Positions 15,522-24,392 are shown, numbered from the stretch's first letter. The stretch: 64,000 nucleotides of DNA from CAZTAO01 sp964611645 (GCA_964611645.1 CAZTAO010000022.1:1-64000), one strand, 5' to 3'. Notes: generated from the sequence alone by a model not told the origin. A program made the numbers and translations.

Positions 15522-16058
15522 TTACATCTGGTCGACGACGATGTTGTCGTTCGTGTATATGCATATTTCCGATGCTATCTTCAGCGCCCGTTCCACAATC
15601 TCCGCGGGCTCCATTTCGGTGTTCCTCAGAAGTGCTTTCGCCGCCGCCAGGGCATAAGCCCCACCGGAGCCGATCGCGGCGACTCCTTCGTCCGGCTCTA
15701 TCACTTCCCCGTTGCCCGAAAGGATCAGCAGGTATTCCTGGTTGCCGATTATCATCATAGCTTCCAGGCGGCGAAGGATCCTGTCCGTGCGCCACTCCTT
15801 GGCAAACTCAATTACCGCCCGGCGCACGTTGCCATGCGACTCCCGAAGCTTGGCCTCAAACTTATCACACAGCGACTGGGCGTCCGCTACCGACCCCGCA
15901 AAACCCACGAGGATCTTGTCGTCGTACAGCCGCCGGACCTTGCGGGCGGTGGATTTCATGATGGTGTTCTCGAGGGTGACCTGTCCGTCCCCCGCGATAG
16001 CTATCTTCCCGTCCTTTTTGACGGCAAGAATGGTGGTTGCGTGCAGTGTTATGCTCAA
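15522..16058 (-). CDS. hslV: ATP-dependent protease peptidase subunit HslV
   Basis: 178 aa from TTG 16058, preceded by AGAGGA 8 bp upstream. The product begins LSITLHATTILAVKKDGK; processing would expose the Thr nucleophile of TTILAV, as in Bacillus ClpQ, which also has a short pre-sequence ending HATT. GDGQVTL, ARKVRRLY, FAGSVADAQ and IGSGGAYALAAAKALL are typical of the family. The longer open frame (to 16331) runs through a dispersed palindrome and then antisense through xerC, and is not real. It forms dodecamers with HslU. Gene order xerC-hslV-hslU is the same as codV-clpQ-clpY. Confidence 0.95.
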   Translation of the reverse strand: MSITLHATTILAVKKDGKIAIAGDGQVTLENTIMKSTARKVRRLYDDKILVGFAGSVADAQSLCDKFEAKLRESHGNVRRAVIEFAKEWRTDRILRRLEAMMIIGNQEYLLILSGNGEVIEPDEGVAAIGSGGAYALAAAKALLRNTEMEPAEIVERALKIASEICIYTNDNIVVDQM

Positions 16059-16079
16059 CTTTGTATCCTCTGTTATTCC

Positions 16080-16148
16080 GTCACCCTGAACTTGTTTCAG
16101 GGTCTGGCCGGTACCCATGCCAGATGCTGAAACGAGTTCAGCATGACG
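16080..16148. repeat. Dispersed palindrome with HAELVSAS/LKQVQGD coding signature
   Basis: GTCACCCTGAACTTGTTTCA at the left and CTGAAACGAGTTCAGCATGAC at the right form an imperfect inverted repeat between xerC and hslV. Read on the minus strand it encodes HAELVSAS and LKQVQGD, peptides that I recall from spurious ORFs over such repeats in other genomes. A half copy lies at 32912-32937. Confidence 0.65.
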
Positions 16149-16155
16149 ACGTATG

Positions 16156-17064
16156 CTATCTCTCCAGCTTCGGGCTGTCTTTCGATGCCCTTGGGTGAGT
16201 GCGGTCGTAGACCTCTCGTAACCGCTTGTTGGAGACGTGTGTATATATCTGGGTTGTGGCGACGTTCTCATGGCCCAGCAGTTCCTGCACGCTGCGCAGG
16301 TCGGCTCCGTGATCCAAAAGATGTGTCGCAAATGAGTGCCGCAAGGTGTGCGCGCTGATCTTCGTCGACTCGCTCACTATTCCCACGTACTTATCAATCA
16401 TCCGCCAAACCGAACTCGGCGCAAGCTGCGTGCCTCTGTTGCCAAGAAACAGCGCGTCCGTGGGCTTGCTTCCTCTGGCCGCAAGCTTGTGCCTTGCGGA
16501 CTCCAGATATATAGCCACCGCCTCCCGCGCCGGTCCGCCTATCATGACTATCCGCTCTTTGTTGCCCTTGCCAATGACCCGGATGGTATCCATATCCGGC
16601 CTGATGTCCTTTACCCGTAAGCTCAGAAGTTCACTCACGCGGAGGCCGGTGGCATACAATGTCTCGAGTATCGCGCGATCCCTAACGCCGAACTCGTCAT
16701 TCGCGTTGGGCGCGGCAAGCAGGGCGTTTATCTGCTGCTCATCCATCACCTTGGGCAGCGTTTTCGCCAGCTTGGGCGACCGCAAACCCTCCGCCGGGTT
16801 GCTCTCTGCCAGGCCGGTACGGACCAGGTATCTATAGAAAGACCTGATGGCGGCAAGCTTGCGCGAGAGAGAGGTCCCAGCCATCCCCGACATCCGCAGG
16901 TTCGCCAGGTAACGCCGCAGCAGGAGTTGGTCGATCTGGTCGCCTGAGTCGCGCGCGAATGTCAGCAGGCCGTTGATATCAGAGGCATAGGCCCGCAGGG
17001 TCTCATCGCTGCACTGCTTAACCACCCGCAGATGCGTCAGGAACGGATCCAGATGCTCTTCCAT
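16156..17064 (-). CDS. xerC: Tyrosine recombinase XerC/XerD-like
   Basis: 302 aa, standard length. An N-terminal SAM-like domain (1-105) precedes the catalytic domain with Arg142 (TGLRVSE), Lys166 (IGKGNKER), His239 and Arg242 (HTLRHSF), His265 (LLGHENV) and nucleophile Tyr274 (TQIYTHV). It resolves chromosome dimers at dif with a partner recombinase. I assign XerC rather than XerD from its linkage with hslVU. The ATG lies 9 bp after a TGGTACAAT extended -10, so the transcript has almost no leader. Confidence 0.9.
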   Translation of the reverse strand: MEEHLDPFLTHLRVVKQCSDETLRAYASDINGLLTFARDSGDQIDQLLLRRYLANLRMSGMAGTSLSRKLAAIRSFYRYLVRTGLAESNPAEGLRSPKLAKTLPKVMDEQQINALLAAPNANDEFGVRDRAILETLYATGLRVSELLSLRVKDIRPDMDTIRVIGKGNKERIVMIGGPAREAVAIYLESARHKLAARGSKPTDALFLGNRGTQLAPSSVWRMIDKYVGIVSESTKISAHTLRHSFATHLLDHGADLRSVQELLGHENVATTQIYTHVSNKRLREVYDRTHPRASKDSPKLER

Positions 17065-17073
17065 AACTCAAGG

Positions 17074-17082
17074 ATTGTACCA
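17074..17082 (-). promoter_or_regulatory. Extended -10 element of the xerC-hslVU operon
   Basis: On the minus strand TGGTACAAT (17082-17074) lies 9 bp before the xerC ATG. The predicted start point falls about 3 bases before the codon, giving a near-leaderless mRNA; no RBS is visible in the gap. Confidence 0.5.
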
Positions 17083-17119
17083 CGTCTACGATCCAAGTTC
17101 CAATTTCCAAGTTGTATTA

Positions 17120-17147
17120 ACATGGATATACAGGATAAACAGGATAG
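17120..17147. repeat. Left inverted repeat of the GxxExxY unit
   Basis: ACATGGATATACAGGATAAA continues to 17147. Its reverse complement is found at 17623-17650 with 25 of 28 positions matching, on the other side of the GxxExxY gene. Confidence 0.8.
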
Positions 17148-17168
17148 GGAACGAGTAATTGGTTGGGT

Positions 17169-17573
17169 TCAGTTGCGGTTGCGCACTTTGCTCCGGTTGA
17201 ATCGTTTGAACTCCAGTTGCGGGTTGCCGAAGTTGATCAGCAGACCGACCTCGATCCCTGTGGCGTTGAGGTAGTTGATGATCTGGGCCTGGTGCTCCGG
17301 GGCGATGGCTTTGGCAGTCTTCAACTCCACAATCACCTTTTCATCCACAAGAATGTCAGAAAAGAACTCACCAACGCATTCCCCTCTGAACATCACGCTT
17401 ATCGGGCACTGCGGTATTGCCGACAGGCCCTTCTGCCTGAGGGCTAACACCAGTGCCTTTTCATAGACTGATTCCAGAAAACCCACACCAAGCTCGTTCA
17501 TCACATCAAACGCACAGCCAATTATGACCTTGGTAATTGGCTCGTGTTTGAGTTCGCTTTCATTGGGCTCCAT
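17169..17573 (-). CDS. GxxExxY family protein (PD-(D/E)XK nuclease superfamily)
   Basis: 134 aa. The defining motif is GVGFLESVYEKAL (about residues 29-41), and the C-terminal part has the nuclease-like DILVDEKVIVELKTAK with Asp and Glu-x-Lys spacing, then YLNATGIEVGLLINFG. Function is unknown; the family (TIGR04256) is assigned to the PD-(D/E)XK fold. The gene lies between 28-bp inverted repeats (17120-17147 and 17623-17650), with no other gene in the unit, which looks like a small mobile cassette. Start ATG at 17573 is preceded by GAGGAACCAAGA. Confidence 0.88.
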   Translation of the reverse strand: MEPNESELKHEPITKVIIGCAFDVMNELGVGFLESVYEKALVLALRQKGLSAIPQCPISVMFRGECVGEFFSDILVDEKVIVELKTAKAIAPEHQAQIINYLNATGIEVGLLINFGNPQLEFKRFNRSKVRNRN

Positions 17574-17622
17574 TCTTGGTTCCTCTGTTGGAATGTGTAT
17601 GGCGCAAATCCAGTTTCAGTAG

Positions 17623-17650
17623 TTATCCTGTCCATCCTGTATATCCATGT
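17623..17650. repeat. Right inverted repeat of the GxxExxY unit
   Basis: TTATCCTGTCCATCCTGTAT continues to 17650 and mirrors 17120-17147. The pair lies 20-50 bp outside the gene on each side. Confidence 0.8.
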
Positions 17651-17660
17651 CAATTCCGTA

Positions 17661-18707
17661 CTAGAAACCCGCTTGCCTGTGCGCTTCTTCCATTACTGCC
17701 ATCTGCTGGCGAATCTCGGTTAGTTTGACCTCCAGTTCGGTGCCTTTGGTTAGAGCTTCGTGGATGTTAGTGTAGTATTTCTTGCCCATGTAGTCGAACA
17801 TGTTGGTCTGGCTGGGCGGGACGGTCCACTTGCCTGTGTGCCACTTGATCTGCTCGGAGCAGTAGTCCATCAGCGCGACCGACTCCCGCAGCAGGCGCTG
17901 TTCCGGCAGCTCTTCCGGCAAGTAGTATTTCCACTCTAGCTCGGCCATGCTTCCCGTGAGGCCCCCGCGCTCGGCGTAGACCTGATAGGTGAACTTCGGG
18001 TAGGGGCAGCAGGAAGAAATCTCGATATCTATCATGGGCCGCCCCGGCGCTTTGAGGATCAACTTCACGTGGTCCTCCGCGTCGCCGAAAGTGTTGACCC
18101 GATCCATGGTGCAATAGACCTCGGGCATTATATCCGTGCCCAGCAGTTGCAGCGCCTGGTCGACTGGGTGAGGGCCGGTGTTGAGGAGGTTGCCGCCGTT
18201 CTTCTCTCGCAAGGTCTGCCAATCCCACCGCCTGCCGAAGTGGTTGAACGCGACCTTTATCATCACAATCCGCCCCAACACTCCCGAGTCGATGACTTTC
18301 TTCACCTGCCGGAAGTAAGGCGCGAACCTGGCCTGCTGGAAGAATGCCAGCGTCTTGCCTGTCTGCTTCTGCCTGGCGATGAGACCGTCTATCTCGCTCG
18401 CCGACTTCGCCGCCGGCTTCTCGCACACCACGTTGAACCCGGCATCGAGTATCTCGTGGGTAATTGGCACATGCAGGTGGCTGTGGGTTGCGTTGATGAT
18501 GAGGTCGATATCGTCGCGCTTGAAGAGTTCGTGGTAGTCTGTGTATGCGTCGCAGCCCAGCGCTTGCTTACCACGCTCGCGGTTGCCGTCCAATGGGTCT
18601 GCTATCGCGACCACCCTGAACTTGTTTGGCATAAGCATCAACAAATGCGCGTGGATATCGAACCCGCTCCTGCCCTGACCGATTATCGCTGCTCTGAGCC
18701 TCTTCAT
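17661..18707 (-). CDS. Gfo/Idh/MocA-family oxidoreductase
   Basis: 348 aa. The N-terminal Rossmann fold has AAIIGQGRSGFDIH (about 6-19) and the family catalytic lysine is in VVCEKPAAKS (about 95-104). The C-terminal half has FNHFGRRWDWQTL and the NTGPHPVDQAL segment with the usual conserved His-Pro. These enzymes use NAD(P) to oxidise or reduce sugars and inositols. It is one base after the second oxidoreductase of the pair, so the two are co-transcribed and may act on successive steps of one carbohydrate. Confidence 0.9.
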   Translation of the reverse strand: MKRLRAAIIGQGRSGFDIHAHLLMLMPNKFRVVAIADPLDGNRERGKQALGCDAYTDYHELFKRDDIDLIINATHSHLHVPITHEILDAGFNVVCEKPAAKSASEIDGLIARQKQTGKTLAFFQQARFAPYFRQVKKVIDSGVLGRIVMIKVAFNHFGRRWDWQTLREKNGGNLLNTGPHPVDQALQLLGTDIMPEVYCTMDRVNTFGDAEDHVKLILKAPGRPMIDIEISSCCPYPKFTYQVYAERGGLTGSMAELEWKYYLPEELPEQRLLRESVALMDYCSEQIKWHTGKWTVPPSQTNMFDYMGKKYYTNIHEALTKGTELEVKLTEIRQQMAVMEEAHRQAGF

Positions 18708-18708
18708 A

Positions 18709-19599
18709 TCAGTTCACCTTCTCAGCCTTTCCGGAGTCCACCGACCTCTGCGCGGCGTCCAGCATTCGCATTACCTCGAGAGTATCCTCAAGAGTGCATT
18801 CCGGGTCTACGCCACTAAAGAACGCGGCGATCACACGCACCTGGTCGGCGTATAGCCTGTTCGCATCCACGCAATATGGGATAGCTTTCTCGTTGGTCCG
18901 CAGAGTGCCGCCGTAGAGGTAGCTGCCGGTAACCAGTTCCACCACTCCCCGCCTGCCTCCCGGATACTCAACCACAGCCACAACCCCGGCGTCATCCGCC
19001 GAAGCGCGGACACTCTCTGCCCCTCGCCCCATTGCGAACTCCAGCATCTCGAACGCGTGAACTCCGTACCACACAATCGAGCTTCCGGCGGGGGCTGTGC
19101 CAAGCGCGCCGTAGATGGATGCGTACTCCGTCTCTACAACATCGCTCCGCGACGCGGCAAGAGCGCCGGTGTGCCTCAGGGACGATGCGGAATAGACCCT
19201 GGCCTTGTGCTTCTTGGCCAGGTCGTATACCTTCCGGCCGTTTGCCGCCGTGTCGGCCATGGGCTTGTCCAGAAAGATCGGCTTGCCCAGCCCGACACAC
19301 TTCTCGAAGTACTCCAGGTGATATGCGGGGTCGTTGATCTCCAGCATTATGGCGTCGCACTCAGCCACCGCCTCATTGAAGTCGCGGGTGACATTCACAC
19401 CCCACCCTTTCATCATCGCTTCGCGCTCATCCAGGCCCTCTTCACTCTGAAAAGGCGTCAAGAACCTAAGGCAAGAAACCACGCTCAGGTTGTGGAAAGC
19501 GGCGAACGCCGCGCACTCAGGCTCCTTTATCAGCTTGGTAAACTCCACCGCGTGGCTGGTGTCCAGGCCTATTACCGCCACTCGTATCGGACTAGTCAT
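18709..19599 (-). CDS. Gfo/Idh/MocA-family oxidoreductase, short form
   Basis: 296 aa, shorter than the usual 330-380. The nucleotide-binding start is VAVIGLDTSHAVEFT, in which the third glycine of GxGxxG is replaced (GLDTSH). The catalytic lysine lies in IFLDKPMADT. A downstream segment IVWYGVHAFEMLEF keeps the family's histidine. This subgroup, with GLDTSH, is known from clusters with other Gfo/Idh proteins. First gene of a two-gene operon; substrate unknown. Confidence 0.85.
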   Translation of the reverse strand: MTSPIRVAVIGLDTSHAVEFTKLIKEPECAAFAAFHNLSVVSCLRFLTPFQSEEGLDEREAMMKGWGVNVTRDFNEAVAECDAIMLEINDPAYHLEYFEKCVGLGKPIFLDKPMADTAANGRKVYDLAKKHKARVYSASSLRHTGALAASRSDVVETEYASIYGALGTAPAGSSIVWYGVHAFEMLEFAMGRGAESVRASADDAGVVAVVEYPGGRRGVVELVTGSYLYGGTLRTNEKAIPYCVDANRLYADQVRVIAAFFSGVDPECTLEDTLEVMRMLDAAQRSVDSGKAEKVN

Positions 19600-19634
19600 T
19601 TACTACCCCTCCCGCAGCTTGCTTCTGTCATCGT

Positions 19635-19720
19635 CCTCACCCCAGCCCTCTCCAAGTTTGGAGAGGGAGCACGGACTTCCCCTTCCCCAAACTTGGGGAA
19701 GGGGCCAGGGGTTGGGGCCA
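19635..19720. repeat. Two adjacent palindromes in the 19600-19941 gap
   Basis: The first, 19635-19670, pairs CCCTCTCCAA with TTGGAGAGGG. The second, 19679-19703, pairs CCCCTTCCCCAA with TTGGGGAAGGGG. Both belong to the families seen at 15481 and 59811. In the remaining 220 bp before the VIT gene I see only a GGAGG RBS at 19930-19934. Confidence 0.6.
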
Positions 19721-19941
19721 GTCACCCGCAAGCCGTTACTACTGCATTAGTTTCCGGGCGCTCGCATTCCTTCACCAGGCGGTATGAAAAAGTCTTTGAA
19801 ATAGTGTGAAGATATTGGCGGGTCGGAGAGTCTAATCTTACATACAGCCGAGATAACTCGTGAAGCGGGTTACCCGGCAGGCTCGCGAGAACGCTGACGG
19901 CGACGCGGGCGGAAGTCTTCAACGCCAATGGAGGTCGTGAA

Positions 19942-22461
19942 ATGAAAGCAGCAACAAAAGCCGCGCTTTGCGGCGGACTAGTACTGATTGTAGGGCTGAT
20001 GGCCGTGATGCTCAGGGGAACCTCAGGCACCACACCCGCGGCAGCGGCGGAGCCACAGGAGACTCCGGGCTGCCTGCAGATCATCGGCGAGAAAGGCAAG
20101 CCGGGCGGCTTGTGCCCGCTGAAGCATACGGATGTCGAGGCAAGTGTTGCCGGGTTCATCGCCCGGGTGGACGTGACCCAGGAGTTCCACAACCCCTCGA
20201 AGGAGAAGATAGAAGCTATCTACACATTCCCTCTGCCCAACGATGCCGCGGTGGACCGTATGGAGATGCAGGTCGGCAAGCGGACCATCATCGGGGAGAT
20301 CAGGCGCAGGGAAGAGGCACGGCAGATATATGAAGCCGCGAGAGCAGCCGGACACGTGGCGGGACTACTCGACCAGGAGAGGCCAAACATCTTCACTCAG
20401 TCGGTCGCCAACATCATGCCGGGCGAACGGGTGATCATCAAGATCAGCTACACCCAACTGCTGAAGTATGAAGATGGGACTTTCGAGTTCACGTTCCCGA
20501 TGGTTGTGGGGCCGAGGTATATCCCCGGCCAGCCTACCGGCCAGTCCGGCACAGGCTGGGCGCCGGACACAACCCAGGTCCCCGACGCCTCCAGAATAAC
20601 CCCACCGGTCACCCCCAAAGGAACCAGGGCCGGCCACGACATCTCGCTCACCGTCCACATCAACGCCGGTGTGCCGATCCAGAGCGTGAAAAGCTCGCTG
20701 CACGAAGTGGAAGTGAACCAACCGGACGCTGTTCGGGCAGATGTCACCCTGCGCAACCAGAACGAGATCCCCAACAAAGACTTCGTGCTGAAGTACGGCG
20801 TTGCGGGAGAGCAGGTGGAGAGCGGAGTGTTGTCATACTCGCCGGACGGCAGGGGCGGGTATTTCTCGCTTATTATGATGCCGCCGAAGAAGCCGCGGGC
20901 CAGCCAGATCACGCCCAAGGAGATGATCTTCGTCATCGACTCCTCCGGCAGCCAGCAAGGCGAGCCGATACAGAGGTCCAAGGAGACAATGCTCCACTGC
21001 ATCAAGAACATGAACCCCGGCGACACGTTCAATATGATCGCCTTCAACAACGGCCTCAGGAAGCTCTTCGAGCAGCCGCAGGGCTTCAACAGTTCAACCG
21101 AAGAGAAAGCGCTGGCATTCCTGAAGGAGTGCGAGGCTGGCGGGGGCACCGAGATGCTGCCTGCGGTCAAGGCTGCGCTGGAACCCGTAGCGGACCCCGG
21201 CAGACTGCGGATAGTGGTCTTCTTCACCGATGGCTACATCGGCAACGACTTCCAGATACTCGACGCGGTCAAGAAGAACGCGGGGCAGGCGCGGGTGTTC
21301 CCGTTCGGAATAGGCAACGGGGTCAACCGGTACCTCATCGACAAGATGGCGGAGTTGGGCCGTGGGGAAGCGGAGTATGTGTACCTCAACGCTGTCGGGC
21401 AGGATGTGGCGGAGAAGTTCTACAACCGCATCCGCAACCCCATCCTCACAGACATCACGGTCGACTGGAACGGGCTGCCTGTCGTGCTCGAAGACCAGTA
21501 TCCCAAGGAAATGCCGGACCTCTTCGACGCCAAGCCGCTGATCATCAAGGGCAGGTTCACTGGCGCTCAAGCCGGGCAGATAATCGTTCGAGCCAAACTC
21601 GGCGGCAGACCCTGGCAGGTAAGCATTCCGGCTGACCTGAGCGGCAAGAACCCCGACAACGACAGCCTTGCGTCGATTTGGGCGAGGGCGAAGGTCGAGG
21701 ACCTGATGGACAAAGACCTGATGGGCGCACAGACCGGTAAGCCCGATACCAACGTCAAGGAAGAGATAGTCAACCTGGCGCTGGAGTTCAGCCTGATGAC
21801 CCAGTATACCTCCTTTGTGGCGGTCGAGAAGACCACTGTCACCATAGGCGGCAAGCCCAGAACGGTGGCGGTTCCGGTGGAGATGCCGGAAGGTGTGAGC
21901 TATGAGGGAGTGTTTGGGGATGCGAAGGCAGATGCGGGCGGCACGCGGTTCAAGTCGTCCAACAGCTCCAGGGTGGCCAACTACCCGATGCTGGCTGCTC
22001 CGGCTACAGAGGCCACAGCGCCCACAATGGCCGGCCCAGGCGGACCTGCAATGCCCGGCGCCGCGGCCCCGTCACCATCGGTCGGATACGGCGGAGGAGT
22101 AGCCTACGACATGTCAGTATCCGCGGAAGACAGCATCGGCGAGATCAAACAGAGACAGCCGGCGGACAAACTGGCGAAGATGCTCCGAGACCTGATCAAA
22201 CGCTACAAGGCGGGCGACACAAAGACCGATTACTCCATACCAGGCAAGTTGATTGTGAAGAATGGGCGGGTGGAAGTCAGTATCTGGGTCAAGGCGGGGA
22301 CCACCGAGGCCCAGGCCAAACTCGCTAAGCTCGGAGCCACCAACCTGGTCTGGCTGATCAAAGGCAAAGTCGCAATATGCTCGATCGAAATCCGGAAGCT
22401 GGACGAGTTATCCAAGCTGGAGTGGATATCCCGTATATACCCACCAGAGTATGTGCGATAG
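19942..22461 (+). CDS. Secreted VIT and von Willebrand factor A domain protein
   Basis: 839 aa. Hydrophobic signal or anchor at 8-24, then a VIT domain (about 55-185; VTQEFHNPSKEKIEAIYTFP ... FTQSVANIMPGERV) and a vWA domain from about 328 with an intact MIDAS, FVIDSSGS, and a TDGYIGND loop. This inter-alpha-trypsin-inhibitor-like layout binds proteins or carbohydrate through a metal site. The last 110 residues (GEIKQRQPADKLAKML onward) form a small unrecognised domain. No sortase signal or C-terminal helix is seen. GGAGG lies 8 bp before the ATG. It precedes the phosphate transporter but a terminator-like hairpin separates them. Confidence 0.9.
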   Translation: MKAATKAALCGGLVLIVGLMAVMLRGTSGTTPAAAAEPQETPGCLQIIGEKGKPGGLCPLKHTDVEASVAGFIARVDVTQEFHNPSKEKIEAIYTFPLPNDAAVDRMEMQVGKRTIIGEIRRREEARQIYEAARAAGHVAGLLDQERPNIFTQSVANIMPGERVIIKISYTQLLKYEDGTFEFTFPMVVGPRYIPGQPTGQSGTGWAPDTTQVPDASRITPPVTPKGTRAGHDISLTVHINAGVPIQSVKSSLHEVEVNQPDAVRADVTLRNQNEIPNKDFVLKYGVAGEQVESGVLSYSPDGRGGYFSLIMMPPKKPRASQITPKEMIFVIDSSGSQQGEPIQRSKETMLHCIKNMNPGDTFNMIAFNNGLRKLFEQPQGFNSSTEEKALAFLKECEAGGGTEMLPAVKAALEPVADPGRLRIVVFFTDGYIGNDFQILDAVKKNAGQARVFPFGIGNGVNRYLIDKMAELGRGEAEYVYLNAVGQDVAEKFYNRIRNPILTDITVDWNGLPVVLEDQYPKEMPDLFDAKPLIIKGRFTGAQAGQIIVRAKLGGRPWQVSIPADLSGKNPDNDSLASIWARAKVEDLMDKDLMGAQTGKPDTNVKEEIVNLALEFSLMTQYTSFVAVEKTTVTIGGKPRTVAVPVEMPEGVSYEGVFGDAKADAGGTRFKSSNSSRVANYPMLAAPATEATAPTMAGPGGPAMPGAAAPSPSVGYGGGVAYDMSVSAEDSIGEIKQRQPADKLAKMLRDLIKRYKAGDTKTDYSIPGKLIVKNGRVEVSIWVKAGTTEAQAKLAKLGATNLVWLIKGKVAICSIEIRKLDELSKLEWISRIYPPEYVR

Positions 22462-22492
22462 GCTCAGCTCAGAGTACGACGATATATGCCAA

Positions 22493-22518
22493 GGGGTCGG
22501 GAGATTCTGCCCGACCCC
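22493..22518. terminator. GC-rich hairpin after the VIT/vWA gene
   Basis: GGGGTCGGG (22493-22501) and CCCGACCCC (22510-22518) form a perfect 9-bp stem with an 8-base loop. No T-run follows, so it may be an intrinsic terminator of reduced strength or a spacer hairpin. Confidence 0.45.
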
Positions 22519-22625
22519 TGACTTCATATCGGTTGCCTGGAGTTCCGAACATGCGAGGCGGGTCATACCCCCACGGGTATAGGCCTCATTCCTATTTTGC
22601 CACCACAAATAGTGTGGCCGGATTA

Positions 22626-22655
22626 TTGACAGGAAGACTACATATTGTTTACAAT
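22626..22655 (+). promoter_or_regulatory. Sigma-70-like promoter of the phosphate transporter operon
   Basis: TTGACA at 22626-22631, an 18-bp spacer and TACAAT at 22650-22655. This is the best -35/-10 pair in the window and lies 66 bp before the transporter ATG. I see no convincing Pho-box direct repeat upstream. Confidence 0.7.
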
Positions 22656-22721
22656 TCATGGGCAGAGGATGTAGCTCGCCCATACGTTCGCAGCCGATCG
22701 GCTTGAGCAGAGCAGGAGAGC

Positions 22722-23747
22722 ATGTCTCTAGAACTTGTAGCCTTGATAATATTCGTCGCGCTGGTATTCGACTTCCTCAACGGATTCCACGACGCGGCAA
22801 ACTCCATAGCAACTGTTGTTGCAACCAAAGTGCTCAGCCCCCTCAGGGCGGTGGTTTGGGCGGCTTTCTGGAACTTCGTGGCGGCTTTTGTCTTTGGAGT
22901 GCCCGTTGCCAAGACCATAGGCAGCGGCATAGTAACCCCCGAACTGGTAACCCCCTACATCATTCTGGCGGCGCTTTCAGGGGCAATAATCTGGAATCTT
23001 ATCACCTGGTTCTTTGGACTGCCGACCAGCTCTTCCCACGCTCTGATCGGTGGGTTTGCCGGTGCGGCACTGGTGGCTGTCTTTATCAAGACCGGGTCCA
23101 TTCAGGGCGTTCTGAACTACGCCAAGCTGGATACCGTGATCCTCTATATTGTCCTATCGCCACTCATTGGTATGACCCTTGGGTTCCTGAACATGGTCAT
23201 TGTGAGCTGGCTTTTCAAGAACGCCACACCGCGCAAAGTGGACGGTTGGTTCAGGCATCTGCAGCTTATATCCGCCGCTGCCTATAGCCTCGGACACGGC
23301 ACCAACGACGCGCAGAAGACCATGGGTATAATAACTATCCTGCTCTACACCTACACCGGCACGTATATGGGCGGGGCTGAGTTTGACGTTCCCTACTGGG
23401 TGATACTGACGTGCCACGGCGCGATTGCCCTGGGAACTCTGAGTGGTGGCTGGCGGATTGTCAAGACTATGGGCTTGGGGATCACTAAGCTCAGGCCTGT
23501 CGGCGGCTTCTGCGCCGAGACTGCTGGGGCTGCCACGATCATAGGGGCAAGCCTTGCGGGTATTCCTGTCAGCACAACCCACACCATCACCGGCGCTATT
23601 GTCGGAGTGGGGGCTACAACCCGGTTGTCGGCTGTGAAATGGGGTGTGGCAGGCAGGATAGTGTGGGCGTGGATATTCACTATGCCTCTGGCCGCCTTGA
23701 TCTCGATGGCGACTTATCTTTTGTTGCACGCGCTGGGTGTAACCTAG
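22722..23747 (+). CDS. pit: PiT-family inorganic phosphate transporter
   Basis: 341 aa, normal for bacterial short Pit proteins. About ten membrane helices. The two inverted PiT signatures are intact: DFLNGFHDAANSIATVV near the N-terminus and YSLGHGTNDAQKTMGII near residue 190. Known members carry metal-phosphate with protons. The downstream DUF47 gene, 18 bp away, is the usual regulatory partner. A strong promoter precedes it, and GCAGGAGAGC supplies the RBS. Confidence 0.93.
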   Translation: MSLELVALIIFVALVFDFLNGFHDAANSIATVVATKVLSPLRAVVWAAFWNFVAAFVFGVPVAKTIGSGIVTPELVTPYIILAALSGAIIWNLITWFFGLPTSSSHALIGGFAGAALVAVFIKTGSIQGVLNYAKLDTVILYIVLSPLIGMTLGFLNMVIVSWLFKNATPRKVDGWFRHLQLISAAAYSLGHGTNDAQKTMGIITILLYTYTGTYMGGAEFDVPYWVILTCHGAIALGTLSGGWRIVKTMGLGITKLRPVGGFCAETAGAATIIGASLAGIPVSTTHTITGAIVGVGATTRLSAVKWGVAGRIVWAWIFTMPLAALISMATYLLLHALGVT

Positions 23748-23765
23748 CTACGGAGAGTGGGAAAA

Positions 23766-24392
23766 ATGGGACTCAGATTCATGCCTCGGGAAGAGAAGTT
23801 CTTTGATATGTTCAGCCAGCAGGCCGCGAACGTGGTCGTTGGAGCGAAGCTTCTCAAGGAGCTTCTCGATGATTATACGGACATCGAGCAGAAGCGCATG
23901 CTTATAGAGAAGACCGAAAGCGCCGGCGACGAGATCACCCACAAGATCCTGGAGAAACTCAACAGCACATTCATCACCCCGATGGACCGCGAAGACATCC
24001 AGGCTCTCACAAGCGCTTTGGACGACATCCTGGACTTCGTCAATGCCACCGCGCAGAGGCTCCACCTCTACGGGGTAACATTTATTCCGCCCGATGCAAA
24101 GGAACTCGCCGGGGTCATAGTAAGGGCTTCAGAGGAGACGGCCACCCTGATAGACAACCTCAAGAACCTCAAGAACGTGGCTTGCCTGAAGGCCGGGTGG
24201 ATTGAGGTCAATCGTCTCGAGAACGCGGGCGACGTGGTCAGCCGCCACGCGATCGCTGGCCTGTTCAAGAACGTGACCGACCCCATTGAAGTTATCAAGT
24301 GGAAGGAACTCTACGAGCACATGGAGACCGCGATAGACAAATGCGAAGACGCGGCCAACATCGTGGAGACGGTCTGTTTGAAGAGCGCGTAG
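23766..24392 (+). CDS. DUF47/PhoU-like phosphate transport accessory protein
   Basis: 208 aa from ATG 23766, preceded by GGAG at 23752-23755; a GTG at 23757 is less well placed. The protein is all-helical and PhoU-like, with HKILEKLNSTFITPMDREDI (about 62-81), the segment that binds metal in this family, and ENAGDVVSRHAI. DUF47 proteins are co-transcribed with Pit transporters and are thought to control them. It terminates the operon; a tandem CGTCGGT array follows. Confidence 0.9.
   Translation: MGLRFMPREEKFFDMFSQQAANVVVGAKLLKELLDDYTDIEQKRMLIEKTESAGDEITHKILEKLNSTFITPMDREDIQALTSALDDILDFVNATAQRLHLYGVTFIPPDAKELAGVIVRASEETATLIDNLKNLKNVACLKAGWIEVNRLENAGDVVSRHAIAGLFKNVTDPIEVIKWKELYEHMETAIDKCEDAANIVETVCLKSA

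Noticed and set aside
15522..16331. HslV extended to 269 aa
   Set aside because: The first 90 residues come from antisense of xerC and the HAELVSAS repeat; HslV homology starts at the TTG 16058.
19850..19941. Possible riboswitch or structured leader before the VIT/vWA gene
   Set aside because: Some pairing is possible but no known riboswitch core was recognised.
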